A stretch of 64,000 nt of DNA from Mycteria americana (lineage: Eukaryota > Chordata > Aves > Ciconiiformes > Ciconiidae). Below the pieces are notes generated by a model that saw only the letters and a program-made list of their open reading frames with translations, was not told the origin of the DNA and searched no databases. This document shows positions 45,933 through 58,900 of the stretch, one piece after another. Numbering within the stretch: the first letter of the stretch is position 1; the number at the start of each line of letters is the position of its first letter. A program made the translations under genes and the position numbers. The stretch covers positions 29,989,683 through 30,053,682 of the forward strand of contig NC_134396.1 in the NCBI RefSeq assembly GCF_035582795.1. The letters are read 5' to 3'.

Positions 45933-48900
45933 GCAAAAGCATTTTCTCTTAACAAAGAAAAATCAAGTTTTGAAAACTAAGCTGGTTCTGCTGTTGCCCT
46001 TTTCCAACAAATGATACATCTCTTCTAAAAGGAAGCAGTAATTTTGGTCTGATTTACTGACAATTTCCCTAGTATGATGTTCCTGCATATGCTTTTTAGA
46101 CACCTACACTGCAGGTAAATAATACCTCACACATACATGAACAGACACAGAGATGCAAGCCAAAGACCAGGCCTAAGCCTTCCAAGCAACAGTCTGAAGA
46201 CAATGGGAATTCAGTCATTTATTTTGAGTAAAACAAGTATAGAAGCTGGTGTTGATGTAAAATGAAGAGCAGGCCAGCTTAGGTTCTCAAGAGGATAATT
46301 ATTCTCTTTTCATGCATATGGCTCTAGTTACCAGTCAAGTCAAAAAGCCTTCAAAACCTTCAAAGCAAGCTTCCAGTTTTGTTCTCCCTACTAATTTTCC
46401 TCAGGGAAGAAAAACAGTTCTGCAACACGCAGAAAAATGCAGTGCTGAAAGGTTCCCCACAAGAGACCTATTCCTGCCCCCTGTTATGTTGCAAGGTAAG
46501 CACAGCTAAACTACTCCAGGCATGTATGTCTGCATACATGCTCTTAAAACCATAGAAGCCATAGGCAGAGTTTTCAAAAGTAACCTTCAGCTGGAAAATG
46601 TTTTCCTATTATCTGGCCGTAGTCATATGGACTGCAATTGAAGCTTTTTTTCTTTTTAAGTTATGTTTGGTTTTGCCAGTTCCCCTATCAAACAGAAAGC
46701 TAATGATCACCTTAATATCTGTTTGGTGTCCGAACACTGATTCACAAATAAATTTTATTATTTTATATCAGCATAAGCTGACACCTCTATTTGTAGAAAA
46801 AGGTTAACCAAGTGCTTACTCTCTTCCAGATTTTCTGGACCGTAGAAGTCCTCGTAAGTTCTTAATGGCAGCTGTCAGCGAGACACTGGTCATTTCAGCT
46901 AGTAATTGAATGAATTAAGTTCATTCATTCAATTATCTAACTTTTAACACAGAAACTTTCAAACTGTTTTGAATGTCACATTTTTCTCACAGACTACCAG
47001 TGTACACAGATGGGAAGCTCAGAACTGCTAATGCTAACTATGGCTCTGCATATTAGCTGCAGACCACGGTTTGGGAATCATCAATTTAACCATTCCCTTC
47101 ATCCTCTTGTTTAAAGGTGTATGTATATTTATCAATAATGTTATGTATTAACTGTCACACTCAGCTTTTATTTATGGAAACTAAACCATAGAAGATCTCA
47201 AATACTTTAGTCTGCAAAAAATCGAGGGAAGGGACAATCAGACATCCTTTTGCTACTGATCTTACACATTTCTCATGCTGAAAGTATATTGGTTAATCAT
47301 TATTTCCACCTACATTGCTTTTCATCATCTCCACCCAACATCTCCCCTCCAGTCAATCAGAATCAAATCTAAAACCTGGTCATAGTCATTTTAATAAAAT
47401 TTTGATACACAGTTCTCACTAAGACATTTCAATAATATGCAACCCAACATGTTATTTATCCAGATCTATAAGGGAAAAAGCCATGCCTCAGCATCTCCTC
47501 TTCTGATTACAATACTTATTTCTATCCTCCCCTGCCTTTTCACTGAGATACAGTTTACTTGCTCCCATTCTCAGCTTCACACGTGAAGACATGAACACAA
47601 CAATACATTTTATTCTCCATCTGTCTCTCTGAGAAGCAAATATGGTGCTCAGCCTCATCTTTCATTCAGGGATCACTGATGAAGACTGAGACTAGGAAGT
47701 CCATGAAATCACAGACTCCAGCCCTTCTTTTTTGCCAGAATGGCTACAAAACCTGGAACAGCCTCTACTGAGCCATCCAATGCATTTTGGGTGGCTGAGG
47801 CAGCAAGGCTGAGAGTATACAAGTGCCTTAGCATTACAGAAGTATCGCAGCAGGGTCCATCTGGAAGAGTTTTTTCAAATGAAAAAAGAAACTGACAAAA
47901 CAGAGCACAAAGTAGCTCACGAAATGCATTTAAAACAGGATCATCAACAGTGGCTCCTCACTGATCTGAGTTTGTATGCCAGCTCCTGCTCAGATAAAGA
48001 AGGCTTTACGCAGGGAGAAACAAGGTCAGCACAGCAAAGAATGGCTTCTGACCAATAAAAAAAACAATCAACAAAAAAAAAAATAAGATGAAACAAAATC
48101 AGTTTGTAAGTACTATTGCTAGAGATACTGATGGCAAAGCATATACCCTGTCACTGACATGGAAAGTAGCTGACAGCATAAAGCAATAAATAAAAATGTG
48201 AAAGCTGAAATATTTGCTGCCAGTATCACCAGCTATAACCACAATCAGATGTGATTCATTCTCATGAGACTCTTGCCAGTGCTTTTAGTTTTGCTTTTAA
48301 TGCAGGAAGGCCACTGGACGTGCTTTGCCCTTCACACGTACCAGCTGTACGCTGGTGCCTGCCCTTGGCACTGTGACCGATGAGCACACACGTTGGGAGA
48401 CTTGCGCACGCTTGCTTCACACAGAAACAGGGGATTGCGTGGGAATGTCTTTAATGCCCTCTCTGAGTCTGTATCAATCTGTACCATGTGCAAGTTACAC
48501 TGCCGCAGGCTGCTCTGAATTGCACATGTTGATTGTCCATGAAGGGTGGCAGATGGGAGGAAGTGATGCAGCATTGCATCACCCATCGCACACCCATTTC
48601 TCCTTGGCACCTCACTGTGCCAGTGACAAGAGCCCAGAGCCACCACTCCCCGTCACTTGCTTACATAGCTCCAAATAGCTCTGCAGGTCTTTGACCCTGA
48701 CAGCTGATTTAATTAGTAAATCTAATTACTAAACATTACTTTTTTCCAAGGAAAGACTCCATCCTACCATGCTCCTTCCACACTGCCTTCAGAACTACTG
48801 CCTCTGTCAGCAAGAGCAACGGCTTTTGAGGAAGATGGGCACCATGCTTCTGAAGGCCAGATTCCTCTGCACAGCACGTTGGTGAACCTACTGCAGCATC

Positions 48901-51900
48901 ACCACTATCACACAACAGAAGCGACCCTGGTACCACAAAATGCTCATCTTTCACCGAAGGCAGCATTCTTGTCTCACAGGGTGCCTCCGTGCTTGCCCAG
49001 ACACACAGATTTCCCGGGTACTGACTGAAAGACCAGGCATTTGGCTAAGTCCCTGAGGCTACGGGAGGGCTGCAGCACGGCAGGCAGGACTGCACTGGCC
49101 GAGGCCCCGGCTGAACAGAGCCCGGGCAGGAGACTCCTCTCTGCAAGCAGGGCAAGTGCTCTGCAACCAGGGAGGAGCAGGGAGGCAATTCAGCCCGCTT
49201 GGGCAAGGGATAGCGCTTATGAAACTCTGACGACAACTAGGGCTTATAAACCAAACCAATGAACAAAGGGTGTGCTGCTTGTTCAGGTTGCAGTTGTCTA
49301 TCCCTCCTGCTCACACACCCCTTACTTCTTAGGAGAGGGAAACAAAATGGAAAAACATGAGTGTTGCCTAAGCCTTTAAGCCCTTTGCAAAGTAAAGCTT
49401 TACATTTTTGTAGATATAAATAAAAGTATGCAGTTTTATGTGGCTAAAAGGGAAGGGGACACCGGAGGGTTGTACTCTGGCTACATATAAATACTGTTTG
49501 CTTAAGCAGCAGCAGGATGTGAATGATTGCATAGTAAGCATATAGTTATCCACACATGCTTAGGATGTCATGGGCATGGGAAACCACTCCCTACTACTAC
49601 CCTCTTTAATACTATAGTCTGCTGCTGCTAGGTCTTGCATGAGGTGTGAGCCTACTTCATTTACAAACTCCCCAGGGGCCAGTGGCAAAGCACAATAATA
49701 AAACCTGAGCCAGAAAGATCACACCAGACAGGCCGTGAACAGCTTGCTCTCCAAGTGAGGAGCCAGGACGGGTTTCTTTTCTCTCAAGGAAGTGCTTAAT
49801 GGTTGGGCTGAGGAGTAATTTGATTTGGGCTATATGGAGACTTCACCCCACCCTTTTCAACATGCTGCTTTTTTTTTTTAAGCATAAATTATTGCTTTAA
49901 ATAAATAGCCCATGAGGTTGGTGGATGCTTGTTAAAACACTTCACCTACTGAAACACTGAGGGAGTCAGTTTTCAACTAATAGCATACAACCTAGTGATT
50001 TTATTACCAAAAAAGAAAAATCTCACTGTTAACCTACTACATACAAATCACAGCAAATCAAATCCAGCTGTGCAGGAAGGATCCCACAGGCACTTTCCTT
50101 TTTTAGCAGAGAGCAAAGCAGAGCAGGAAAGCAGGACCCTTGAGCCCGTGTGATGGCACTCGGCAGTGCTGCATGAGCCCTCTCACCTGTCTGGGGACAG
50201 TTCTCTGCACCAGCAAGCACAGTGCTAGTGACCTGGTGGAAGCAGGAAATATAGAACCAAACACACCATTGCCTCTTTAAGAGTTACCCTTTTCCTTCCC
50301 TGTGGAATGCAGCCCAAAACATCTGTGGGACAGACATGCAGCTAGATGGAGAAGTGAAAATCAGGTTGCCCCAAAGCAGTATTTCCCCACAAAAGCAAGA
50401 ACAGAGGCACAAATCATCAAACTACTCCTTCCAATGTGGGAAAGAGGCAGAGAGAGACAGTACCATACAGTACAGTAGAGGGAAGAGGGATTTGTAATGA
50501 GATCAGCAAAAACTCTGCTCGGAAAATTAGTTATAGAAGTTTCCCATCCCAGTGAACCCAGACCGCAGTTCTCTGCCCAAATGTCTCTTTCCAACTGAGA
50601 TGACATGGCTCCCTTGGGGAAATCCTATACATGCCCCAAGAAAGTCCTTTTTTTGTCTTGCAAAGAAAGGGTTTGCTTTTTCGTACATTAAGTTCACTTG
50701 CCTCCTGTCTCCAGAGTACCGTGCCCAGGTACTCTGGAGTATGCCCAGCAATATGCTTCCCTCTGTGATATGAACGTCCTCAGTCCTTGCTGAAGCATAC
50801 CACTTATTTTTCAACACTTTCTTCATAGCTCTGAAACACCTGAGGTGCTGACAATTTGCTCTCTCTAGCCATCTATAGCATTGGGTGAAGCCCTTTTTAG
50901 AGTTTGTAGTGGTAAACTTTTCACAAATTGGCTGCCTGTTCATATTTCTAGACCATAAGTATATAACTTACTGATTTTTTTGACCTCTCACCTATTGCCA
51001 ACTGCAAATCTTCTCCAGATGGAATAACTGTCTACTGCAGATGTGAGGCACTGGGGTTTGCAGTCCTTGCAGGCACAGGGGTTTGAAAGGCTGATATCAC
51101 GCAAGTCAAAACTGATCTGACTAGTTTTCTATCTCCCCCATTATTCCAGATAACTTGGTTTCTCTCGGGGTCGTTTTATTTTGTTTCCCACTGAGGACAG
51201 GGGACTTAAGTATTTTTGCTCAGCCTTTCCACAGGCAGGAACCACAGCCCTGCCTGCCTCCTGGCTGAGCAGGCATTCAGGGCCTTCCAGGAAGCTGCTA
51301 CCCTTCTAAAATTTAGTTTGGACATGCCTCCTTAATTCAGCTTTCATGCTTAAACTTGCCTAACAGATTGTGCTTTGCCCTGGAGTTCAGTAGCACTGGT
51401 GAGTTCTCCTCTTCTGTGTTTTCAGGGACACAAGAAGACGCTATCCCTCCAAATAGGTTCTGCAGTGTACATACGGGGGAATGCTCCTGTCCACAGCTGG
51501 TGTCTATTGGCAATGATTACAGTAATTGATACCAGTGTAGTAACCTGTGCTGGCAGTGACAGTTTTCATCTATTACTGTCTTTTTTGCATGCTTCACAGT
51601 ACAACTCCCCTGGATGCCTTTCTCAACCCTGCCAAGGACAAAGCTCCTTGCTTTCATCGTTGCATTTTGGCTTTTGAAACACTTTTCGATAGTAGCCTTT
51701 GTACTTAGGCCAGTGTTGAGGTATCCATGCCATTATCCATTCTGCAAAAGTACCAATGAATGAAGTAGGAGGTTGATTACAGCCGACTCCCCTCTTTCCA
51801 CCCATTTGTTCGCCAAGTGAGAAGTGTTGTCTTGTGCTGCATCATGAGTGCAAGTTTCATGAGCTCCTCAAGGCTGCTCCCAACACTGGAAGCTGGGCCA

Positions 51901-54899
51901 GAGGCAAGTAGTCTTTTTTTCACTCATTACTGTCCCACAAAACAGGCAAGATCACTGTGGAGCATCTGAGAGGTTTCTGAACAAGTGCTAGTTCATCTAG
52001 CACTAGCATCTAGTTCTGCCATGCACACAGGTATAGTTTCATTTTCCTCCTCCTCCTGTATGTAACTTCAAAAACAATTACACAAACCTGTGGTGCAGTT
52101 CAGTGACCTTTTAAGCTCTTTTTCAGGGTTTCTAACTTGTACTTGTGCTTCCTGCTTTCTGAGATTGTGACCACTCTAAGAAAAAGTTAATTTAATTGGC
52201 ACAAACATAAGGTAAAACTAACTTCTGCTCATCTTTATCCATAAATTCATTCTGGATGAAAAGAGTAATGAAATCCTGTGTACTGCAGTGCAGCCCATCT
52301 TTATTTTCTGTGTTAAACACCTCATTCCTCCCCTACATTATAATTTTCTCTTATGTTGATTTTCTAATGACACTACCCATTTCAATCAAAATTAAACTGC
52401 AGGCTGGGAAGATGTTGGTTTGCTTTAACTGTGTTACAGAGCAAAGGGAGGACTGCTCCCTGCACAGGAGGCCAGGAGGAGAAGCAGCACAGCCCTGTCC
52501 ATGCGGTGGACAGGCTCACCTCGTGATCAGCACTCCGCTCGGGAGAAGGGGAGGCTGACAGAGACAGGGTTAAACAAACCTTTCCTCCAAGGGAGGTCAG
52601 GCAGCACGCAAAGGCTCTGCTTCAGGGCAACACCAAATTAGGAGGCATTGAACAACTTGGTTGGGAAGGGGGGATGCACTTCGACAGCAGTTCCAGCCAA
52701 GCCAAGTCTGGGCTCCCTGAGCCGCGTGTTTCTTTCTGCGCTGACCTCCTGCACCTAGGTTGGTAACTCTGCAGCCGTGTGGTGCACTGGTGCAGGGAAA
52801 TAAAGTAAGTGGGTCTTAACCTTACTAAAACACTGATTTGCCTTCAGCCAGGGCAGTCTCCTGATCTAGCCCATCATGCAGTCAGACAGCACTAATGGTG
52901 TTACCAGAGAGACAACGGGGAAACAGGCAGCTGCAGGCAGAGCGAAAGGTGAGACTGCAGCAGCCCAAGCTTTAATCAGCTTTAATTGCTGTGGAATTAT
53001 ACCTGTAGTCATTCAAGCAAACTCACGTTGTTCCTTAGTGTTATCGTATATTGGTTTTAATAAGTTTTTTATACATTTATGTACAAATCAGGAAAAAACC
53101 CCAAACCTGTGTCTCATGCTGTGAAAGTGTTGGAATTAAACCAGTCATGTCTGCTTGATGCTGCTGTGAGCTGGTCCACTGTTTGCAAAATCAAGACTCC
53201 TGTTGTTAATGTTCAAAATCCAGCAATTACTGATGCTAAGTAGCATATTGCATTGCAATCCATTTTGATAAGACTAACTTCCACCCAGCAAAAAAAAACC
53301 CACAAACCTGTAATAAAGATAGATTTACACACTAGACTCTCCTGGTTCTGCATTCACTGCCAGTTTCACATCAAAGAGTTGAAAGAACAGTCGGGAGCTT
53401 TCCTGCATAAAAGCACAATCTCTTCTGCAGTCGCAAGCCCCAACTGTTTCTTTCATATAAACTCTGTTTCAGAATTGACAGAATTACATGCTGATAAATA
53501 AAATCAGAGAAATAAGTGAATAAAAAGAGATGGGGAAGAAAAAATATTTTCCTGTCAAAGCTCAAAATTAAAGATATGAAGGGTCAAGAAGGCTGGTAAG
53601 ATAGCAGGAGCTGAAAAAAATGCCAAACATACTCTAGGTCAATACCTCAATACAGGTGAGTGAATATTTTACAGATTCCTGAATTTCTGAAGGTTCTGTG
53701 GAGCCATCAATGAATACATAGTCTGGGCCTTTTGTATAGTGTAATCTGTAGAGATTTGCCTAGTTGTTCCTGCTGCAAGCACATAATTTTTCACTGAACT
53801 AGAGCATATGTTTAGAAAAGGCCTCTAGGACTACGTTAAGGACTTCAAGTGATGCAGAACCACTGCGCCTCTAGGATGATTGTTCCAGTGGCTTCCCAGC
53901 CTCAGGGTTAAGCACTGACATTTCCAGATGGAATGTGTTTGGCTTTAGCTTGCAAGCAATTACAGAAGACTTCTACCCCAACGGGTTTCAAAGCTTTTCA
54001 AAAGTTTCAAAATACATTTATACAGAAAATCGTCTTCCACTTCCTCTTTAAATGCAGCCACTTTGATGGTGAGACTCAAGCCTTTCCTCCAGCATGCAAC
54101 AGGTCTACCTAGCGCTTGAGCTAAATACTCAGGAAACAGTCAGAGCTGCCAGGAGTAAGGGAGAGGAGGATTTAGGGAAGTAGAATGCGCTTAAGAAGCC
54201 AGTAAACTTCATAGTGCTAATGTAACACTCGTAAGCCCACAGAAAAGCACCTTTGACACAGCAATGAACAGTTCTGGTCAGGAGCTTCATAGTGGCCTCA
54301 TCCAAAAGATAATACAACTCCCGCTGCTGGCTGAACCGTAGCAGCGCATGGCAATTTCAACCCTTTGATGGTTCTGGTACCCTCACTGCATTCTGCCACG
54401 CAGAGCTTTTACTGAAAAGCTTCCCTTGCAAGTTGTCAGCCGAGGGTGGCATCTTTGGCACTTCACATCTGATAGCCTAGCTCTGGGCGGCACCGTGACA
54501 CAACTAATGAAGGCTCAACCTTCAATAATATTTATCCAGTAATTGTACCTTTTGATAAGGTGCTAAAAAAAAATGATAAGGCCAGATCTCAGACTTTGTT
54601 ATCCAGCCATGACTTTTAAGTGTGACCTCACAGCATGCAATTCATCTGAAGAGGCTGTTCTACGGCTGTCATCATGGACGCAGCTGAACCCCCGTTACAC
54701 CAATGATAATGTATGTTACTACGAGATCTCTCTTTTAGTGTCTCAGGAGGAGGTTATCTTTCTCAATTAAAGAGCAAGAATTAGGTGGGAAAAAGGAAAA
54801 AAAAATACAGAGAAACAAGGATTAATGTGTCTTTTCCCTGGATTTTATGTTTTTCATTTGTGCAAATGAGCCAGAAAAAGCCAATGCCTGGGAATTAAG
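45933..54899. other. Intergenic region between ADAMTSL1 and SAXO1
   Basis: About 9 kb between the convergent gene ends. I find no exon with recognisable protein similarity, no tRNA and no clear mobile element. A short hairpin (46904-46934) is the only structure noted. Segments near 49.0-49.2 kb and 52.4-52.75 kb are richer in G and C but show no gene signature. Open frames of 100 to 140 codons here have no recognisable domains. Confidence 0.6.
46904..46934. repeat. Short inverted repeat
   Basis: AATTGAATGAA (46904-46914) is perfectly complementary to TTCATTCAATT (46924-46934) with a 9-nt spacer. It is AT-rich, and its function is unknown. Confidence 0.75.
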
Positions 54900-54905
54900 T
54901 TTATT
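54900..54905 (-). terminator. Candidate SAXO1 polyadenylation signal
   Basis: Minus strand AATAAA, 138 nt downstream of the SAXO1 stop codon. It implies a short 3' UTR (about 54880-55043). Confidence 0.55.
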
Positions 54906-55043
54906 GTAAGAGCTCTCCAAATATGAAATTAGTGATTGGTTTGAAAGAAGGTTACAAACAAAATCAAGCTGTCATTTGTAGCTCACTGAGGCCCTGCTCT
55001 TTGAATGAATTTCCAAGAAGGCTGCATCCCCTCTCTTCTCCCT

Positions 55044-55996
55044 TCAGTGTCCACCTTGCAGACACTCACGCTTGGAAGCAGGGAGATAGAGATTGTGACC
55101 ATCAGCATCAGTTCCCTCAAAGACGTAACCGGGCGGGTCTTTGTAAGAGGCCAAGCATCTAACGATGCCCTTTGGTGTGTAGCTGGTAGCGTAGATGGTT
55201 TTAGCATCTAGCAGAGTGTGATGCTTTGGGCCTGACCAGACAGGTTTATAGCTCTTCATAACTGTGAGCTGATGAGGCACATAATGGGTCTGAAAGGTAG
55301 TCAAGTAATCCATTGGTCTTGCTGGGAAAGTCAGCTCTGGAGCATGAGTGATAGGTTTTAGTCTCTTGCACAGCCAAGGCTTATAGTCTTCCTTCATTAT
55401 AGAAGAGCTATTGAATGGCTCAGTACTTTTTTTAAACTGGGCCAAAGATCGACACATCTTGGCTGGCTTGCCATTTGGGTGCTTGTAATGGATCTGAGTA
55501 GTAGTGTGAAGGTCCATTTTCTCCAGAGGAGGAAGATATACACCAGGTTTTTTGGTGAATACAGGAGGCTGTGGCCAAGCTTGGTATTTTTCCTGAAATT
55601 CAGTTGTAGAGGAAAATGGAAGATCATGGAGAAGCTTTGGCTGGTATGGTTTTGCCAGCTTGGCTGGCTGACCAGCCAGCCCCTTGTAAGAAACTTTGTG
55701 GGTAGTAAGGCCATCGAACGGGACCTCATTGACCTTGCATTTCTCATATTTATGGACATAACGTTTCTCCAGAGGATGTGGCACATAATTCACTCTATAA
55801 TTGGTTACATTCTCAAAGGGAGCCTTGCTTTTCTGGACCAGATTCAAAGGTTTGCAGCTTTGAGTGGCAACCGGCCCCCTGTAGAGATAGTCATCCTGGA
55901 CAATTGTTCTGTGGTCAAATTTTTCTTCTGATGGGTGAAACCTGTCATTTGGTCTGATCAGCTCTGTCTTTGGTTCATTCCATAGCACGTAGTCAC
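55044..55996 (-). CDS. SAXO1: SAXO1 last coding exon with Mn repeats
   Basis: Minus-strand acceptor CTTACATTTCAG, 953 nt, phase 1 in, ending at TGA (55046-55044). It encodes 316 residues from DYVLWNEPKTE to the C-terminal KRECLQGGH. Serial Mn-type modules are visible: FDHRTIVQDDY, PFENVTNYRVNY, PFDGLTTHKVSY, PFSSTTEFQEKYQAW, MDLHTTTQIHY, PFNSSSIMKEDYKPW, MDYLTTFQTHYVPH and LLDAKTIYATSYTP. The spacing is roughly 33 to 40 residues. This is the largest exon in the window. The near-terminal PGYVFEGTDADGHNLYLP tail is intact. Confidence 0.96.
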
Positions 55997-58900
55997 CTGA
56001 AATGTAAGAGGAATCCTACGTAAGTGTTCAACTGAAGTTCTTTGGTGAGTTTAGGCATATACCATATTATGTTTTGATTATTATATTTTCTACCATAATA
56101 AATATTTGTTGATGTTGTAATGATTGACAAATCTTATTAAAAGAGCTGCTGTAGAACACATCATACACTAGTGTGCTAACCCCTGGAAATGCTTAGCATC
56201 TACACTGAAAATGGAATGAAAACAGTCCTATACCCACCCATATCTACAGAGATGGTGAAATAGAATGTGGGAAGATTAAATTACTTTCTCAGTCTTGCAG
56301 AGGCATTTTCTGCACATGACTGAGTGGGTGCTGTCCTCATGCTCAGTCAACCAGAAATCATGAAAGTGGAGTATCATGGCACTGACTTCGACCCCCTTCA
56401 TTTACCTTCATGCACTTATGTTGTGGCTGGCTCAGAGCACAGGCAAAGCATGCCTGTATCTGCAGAAGGCTGTTCAGGCGTCTCCCACAGTATCTCTGGG
56501 GCAAGGAGAACCAGATGTCCGCCATTCCATTCTGAAGGCCAAGACGCACAGCTACCCTTCCTCTTTGCTGATTTCTCAGCTGCACAGATGTGATGCTGCC
56601 TACTGTTTGCCCAGTTCAGGGGTTTGCAGCTCAGCTTGGTGTCAGCAAGCTGTGCTGTGTGGCATCTCCCTGGCTTTTGGCTTTGCTCTCTGTGGTACTC
56701 CTGCTGTCAGTACAAGCAGGAATCAAGAAGGAGCTTGTAACTCTGTCTCCAATTCTTCCTTATTAGAAAAACTGTGCTGGAATTTGCAGACCAAGGCTAC
56801 ACTGATCTGAAGCATTGAATCATATTGCAGAGATGGTCCATACTCCAGAAATCTTGCTATCCAAATTCATAACTAAGAAAACATTTTAGGTGGCATTTTA
56901 GAGACATTCATACCTTCCTTCCTCAGCAGGATACCAGGAAAAAAAATGGGGCACTGGGACTTAAAAAGATTTGCAGCACTCAGCCACACTAGAAATCTAT
57001 TACAAAGCTGCCTAACTCTCTGACCAATGCTGCAGCCACAAGACCATTGTCTTTTCCCTTCCTAGCAATCTTGTGCAACTTCCCCTAGGGAGCATTATGG
57101 TTACTGGTAGGAAGCTGAAATGAAATAGTCTTGGAGTTAACCCAAGTCTTTCTTTTTTTTAATTTTCCCTCCTTTCAAACCACATTGAGAGTCATGAGGC
57201 AAATAAGCTTCCAGCTGACTCTGCACAGGAAGGAAGTCTGGATTTCAAAGTACTAGAGAGTAAATGATGCAATTAGGTATCGGGATATTTGAACCCTCCA
57301 ATCCAAACAGAGTTATTCCTTTTGAATGGCAGCGGCTATTGCACTGCACAAACACAATTACACGAAGGATGTGTTCATTACAATGTGCAGTTGACCAAAA
57401 TAAAAGTAACGTTTTGCCCCAGTTAGGTGTCTGTTTAAAGTCCTTCTGGTTCAAATCAAGTTGCTCTGCCCTGGCACAAGAGAGGAAGCCGCAGCCGCAG
57501 GCGCTGAGCTGCTTCCAGTGAGCACCCTGGCCCCTGGGTACAGAGCTGCCCTCGCGCCACCAACTAATGTAGTCAGCTGAGAACATGGACCTGCCTGCGT
57601 GCACCAGCAGACATTCGTTTGCCACTCTTGGTGCCACTGAAGCCCAGGCTGCGTGCCCTGCTGGTGCCAGGGGTGTTTAAATGCCCCAGGTGCTCCTGTT
57701 TCTCCCGGGGAATAGGAGATGTCCTGGCACAGCCAGACTGGTGGGATGCTGACCTTGTGCCTGTGCCTAGGGTACATCATTTTCCTGGAGAGATGGTCCA
57801 GCAGGGTGAACCACAAGCATGTACAGACACACGTCATTACAGGGACTGTATTAAGAAAATGTTAAAAAGCGAGAAGCTCATGAAATTCAGCCCATCTCTA
57901 AGCAAGGGCTCCTTCAGAGATCTGACATTTCAGATGCCAACCAAGAGTTACCAAAGAACTTTTTAGGTTCTCCCACCATCTTTTCTGGAAAATAGTCTGT
58001 GCATTTTGGACGTAACCACAGCTTTTGCAAAATATTCAAAATATGACAAGCAAGTCCATCTGTCTTCAATTTTAAAAATTTACAAGCTCTACACATTTGG
58101 AGACCTCATAGGCATTATGAATTTATTTTACTTAGTGTAAGCCAGCAGTGCTACTATTCCTTCAAATATGTTACAATTTTATTGTAACTCTAATTCTTCT
58201 CCCATAGATATTAATAGTTTCCCATGTAGCACAATCTTGAAAACATTAGGGGGTACAGGAGGGAATGGAGGATATGAACCATATGTTATTGCAGGGTTAG
58301 GCACATCTCACTATAACCAAGCAATACAAAAATCAAAATTAGATTATGTACCTGCAGATGGATAGAAACAGCTACATGTGTAGCTTGGAGGAGATGAGAA
58401 TTTTGAAACCTTAAGTTCCAAAGTCATCTGACATTAATTGTGATATGCAATAGCATCACCTTAAACCTACAGTGTCATTTGGGATATGGTGTGTTTAGTG
58501 TGAAGGAGTATGACAATACAGTAGGAAAGGTAATTTAATACCAATGCAGCACTGTTTTATATGCTGCTTAAATATTTGAATTATGATAATTAATTGAATA
58601 GCATGTTTCAAAATTTCACACTTGAGTAGTAATCAGTAAAACCTAGCAAAATGCTTAGAGAATAGCACAATGAAAACTTGTATTTTTTTGTGAACCTGGG
58701 CCTTTAAAGGGGAATTCATTCAGTATGCAACTTGATCTTTGAGGGGGTTTGGACGAAGATTTCCATTTGCAGTGTTTTGAAAAATACTGCAAATTATAAC
58801 CAAATGTGACTGTGATACATTTTATTAGAGCTCTGGAGTAACATTTAAGGTGCTGACCTAAACACTGATAAAAGACAAAGATATACATCTGGTTCAGATA

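Noticed and set aside
48325..48678. A 117-codon plus-strand frame and an opposing 104-codon frame in the intergenic region
   Set aside because: No recognisable domain, no splice context and no clear promoter. Opposing frames of this size are expected by chance.
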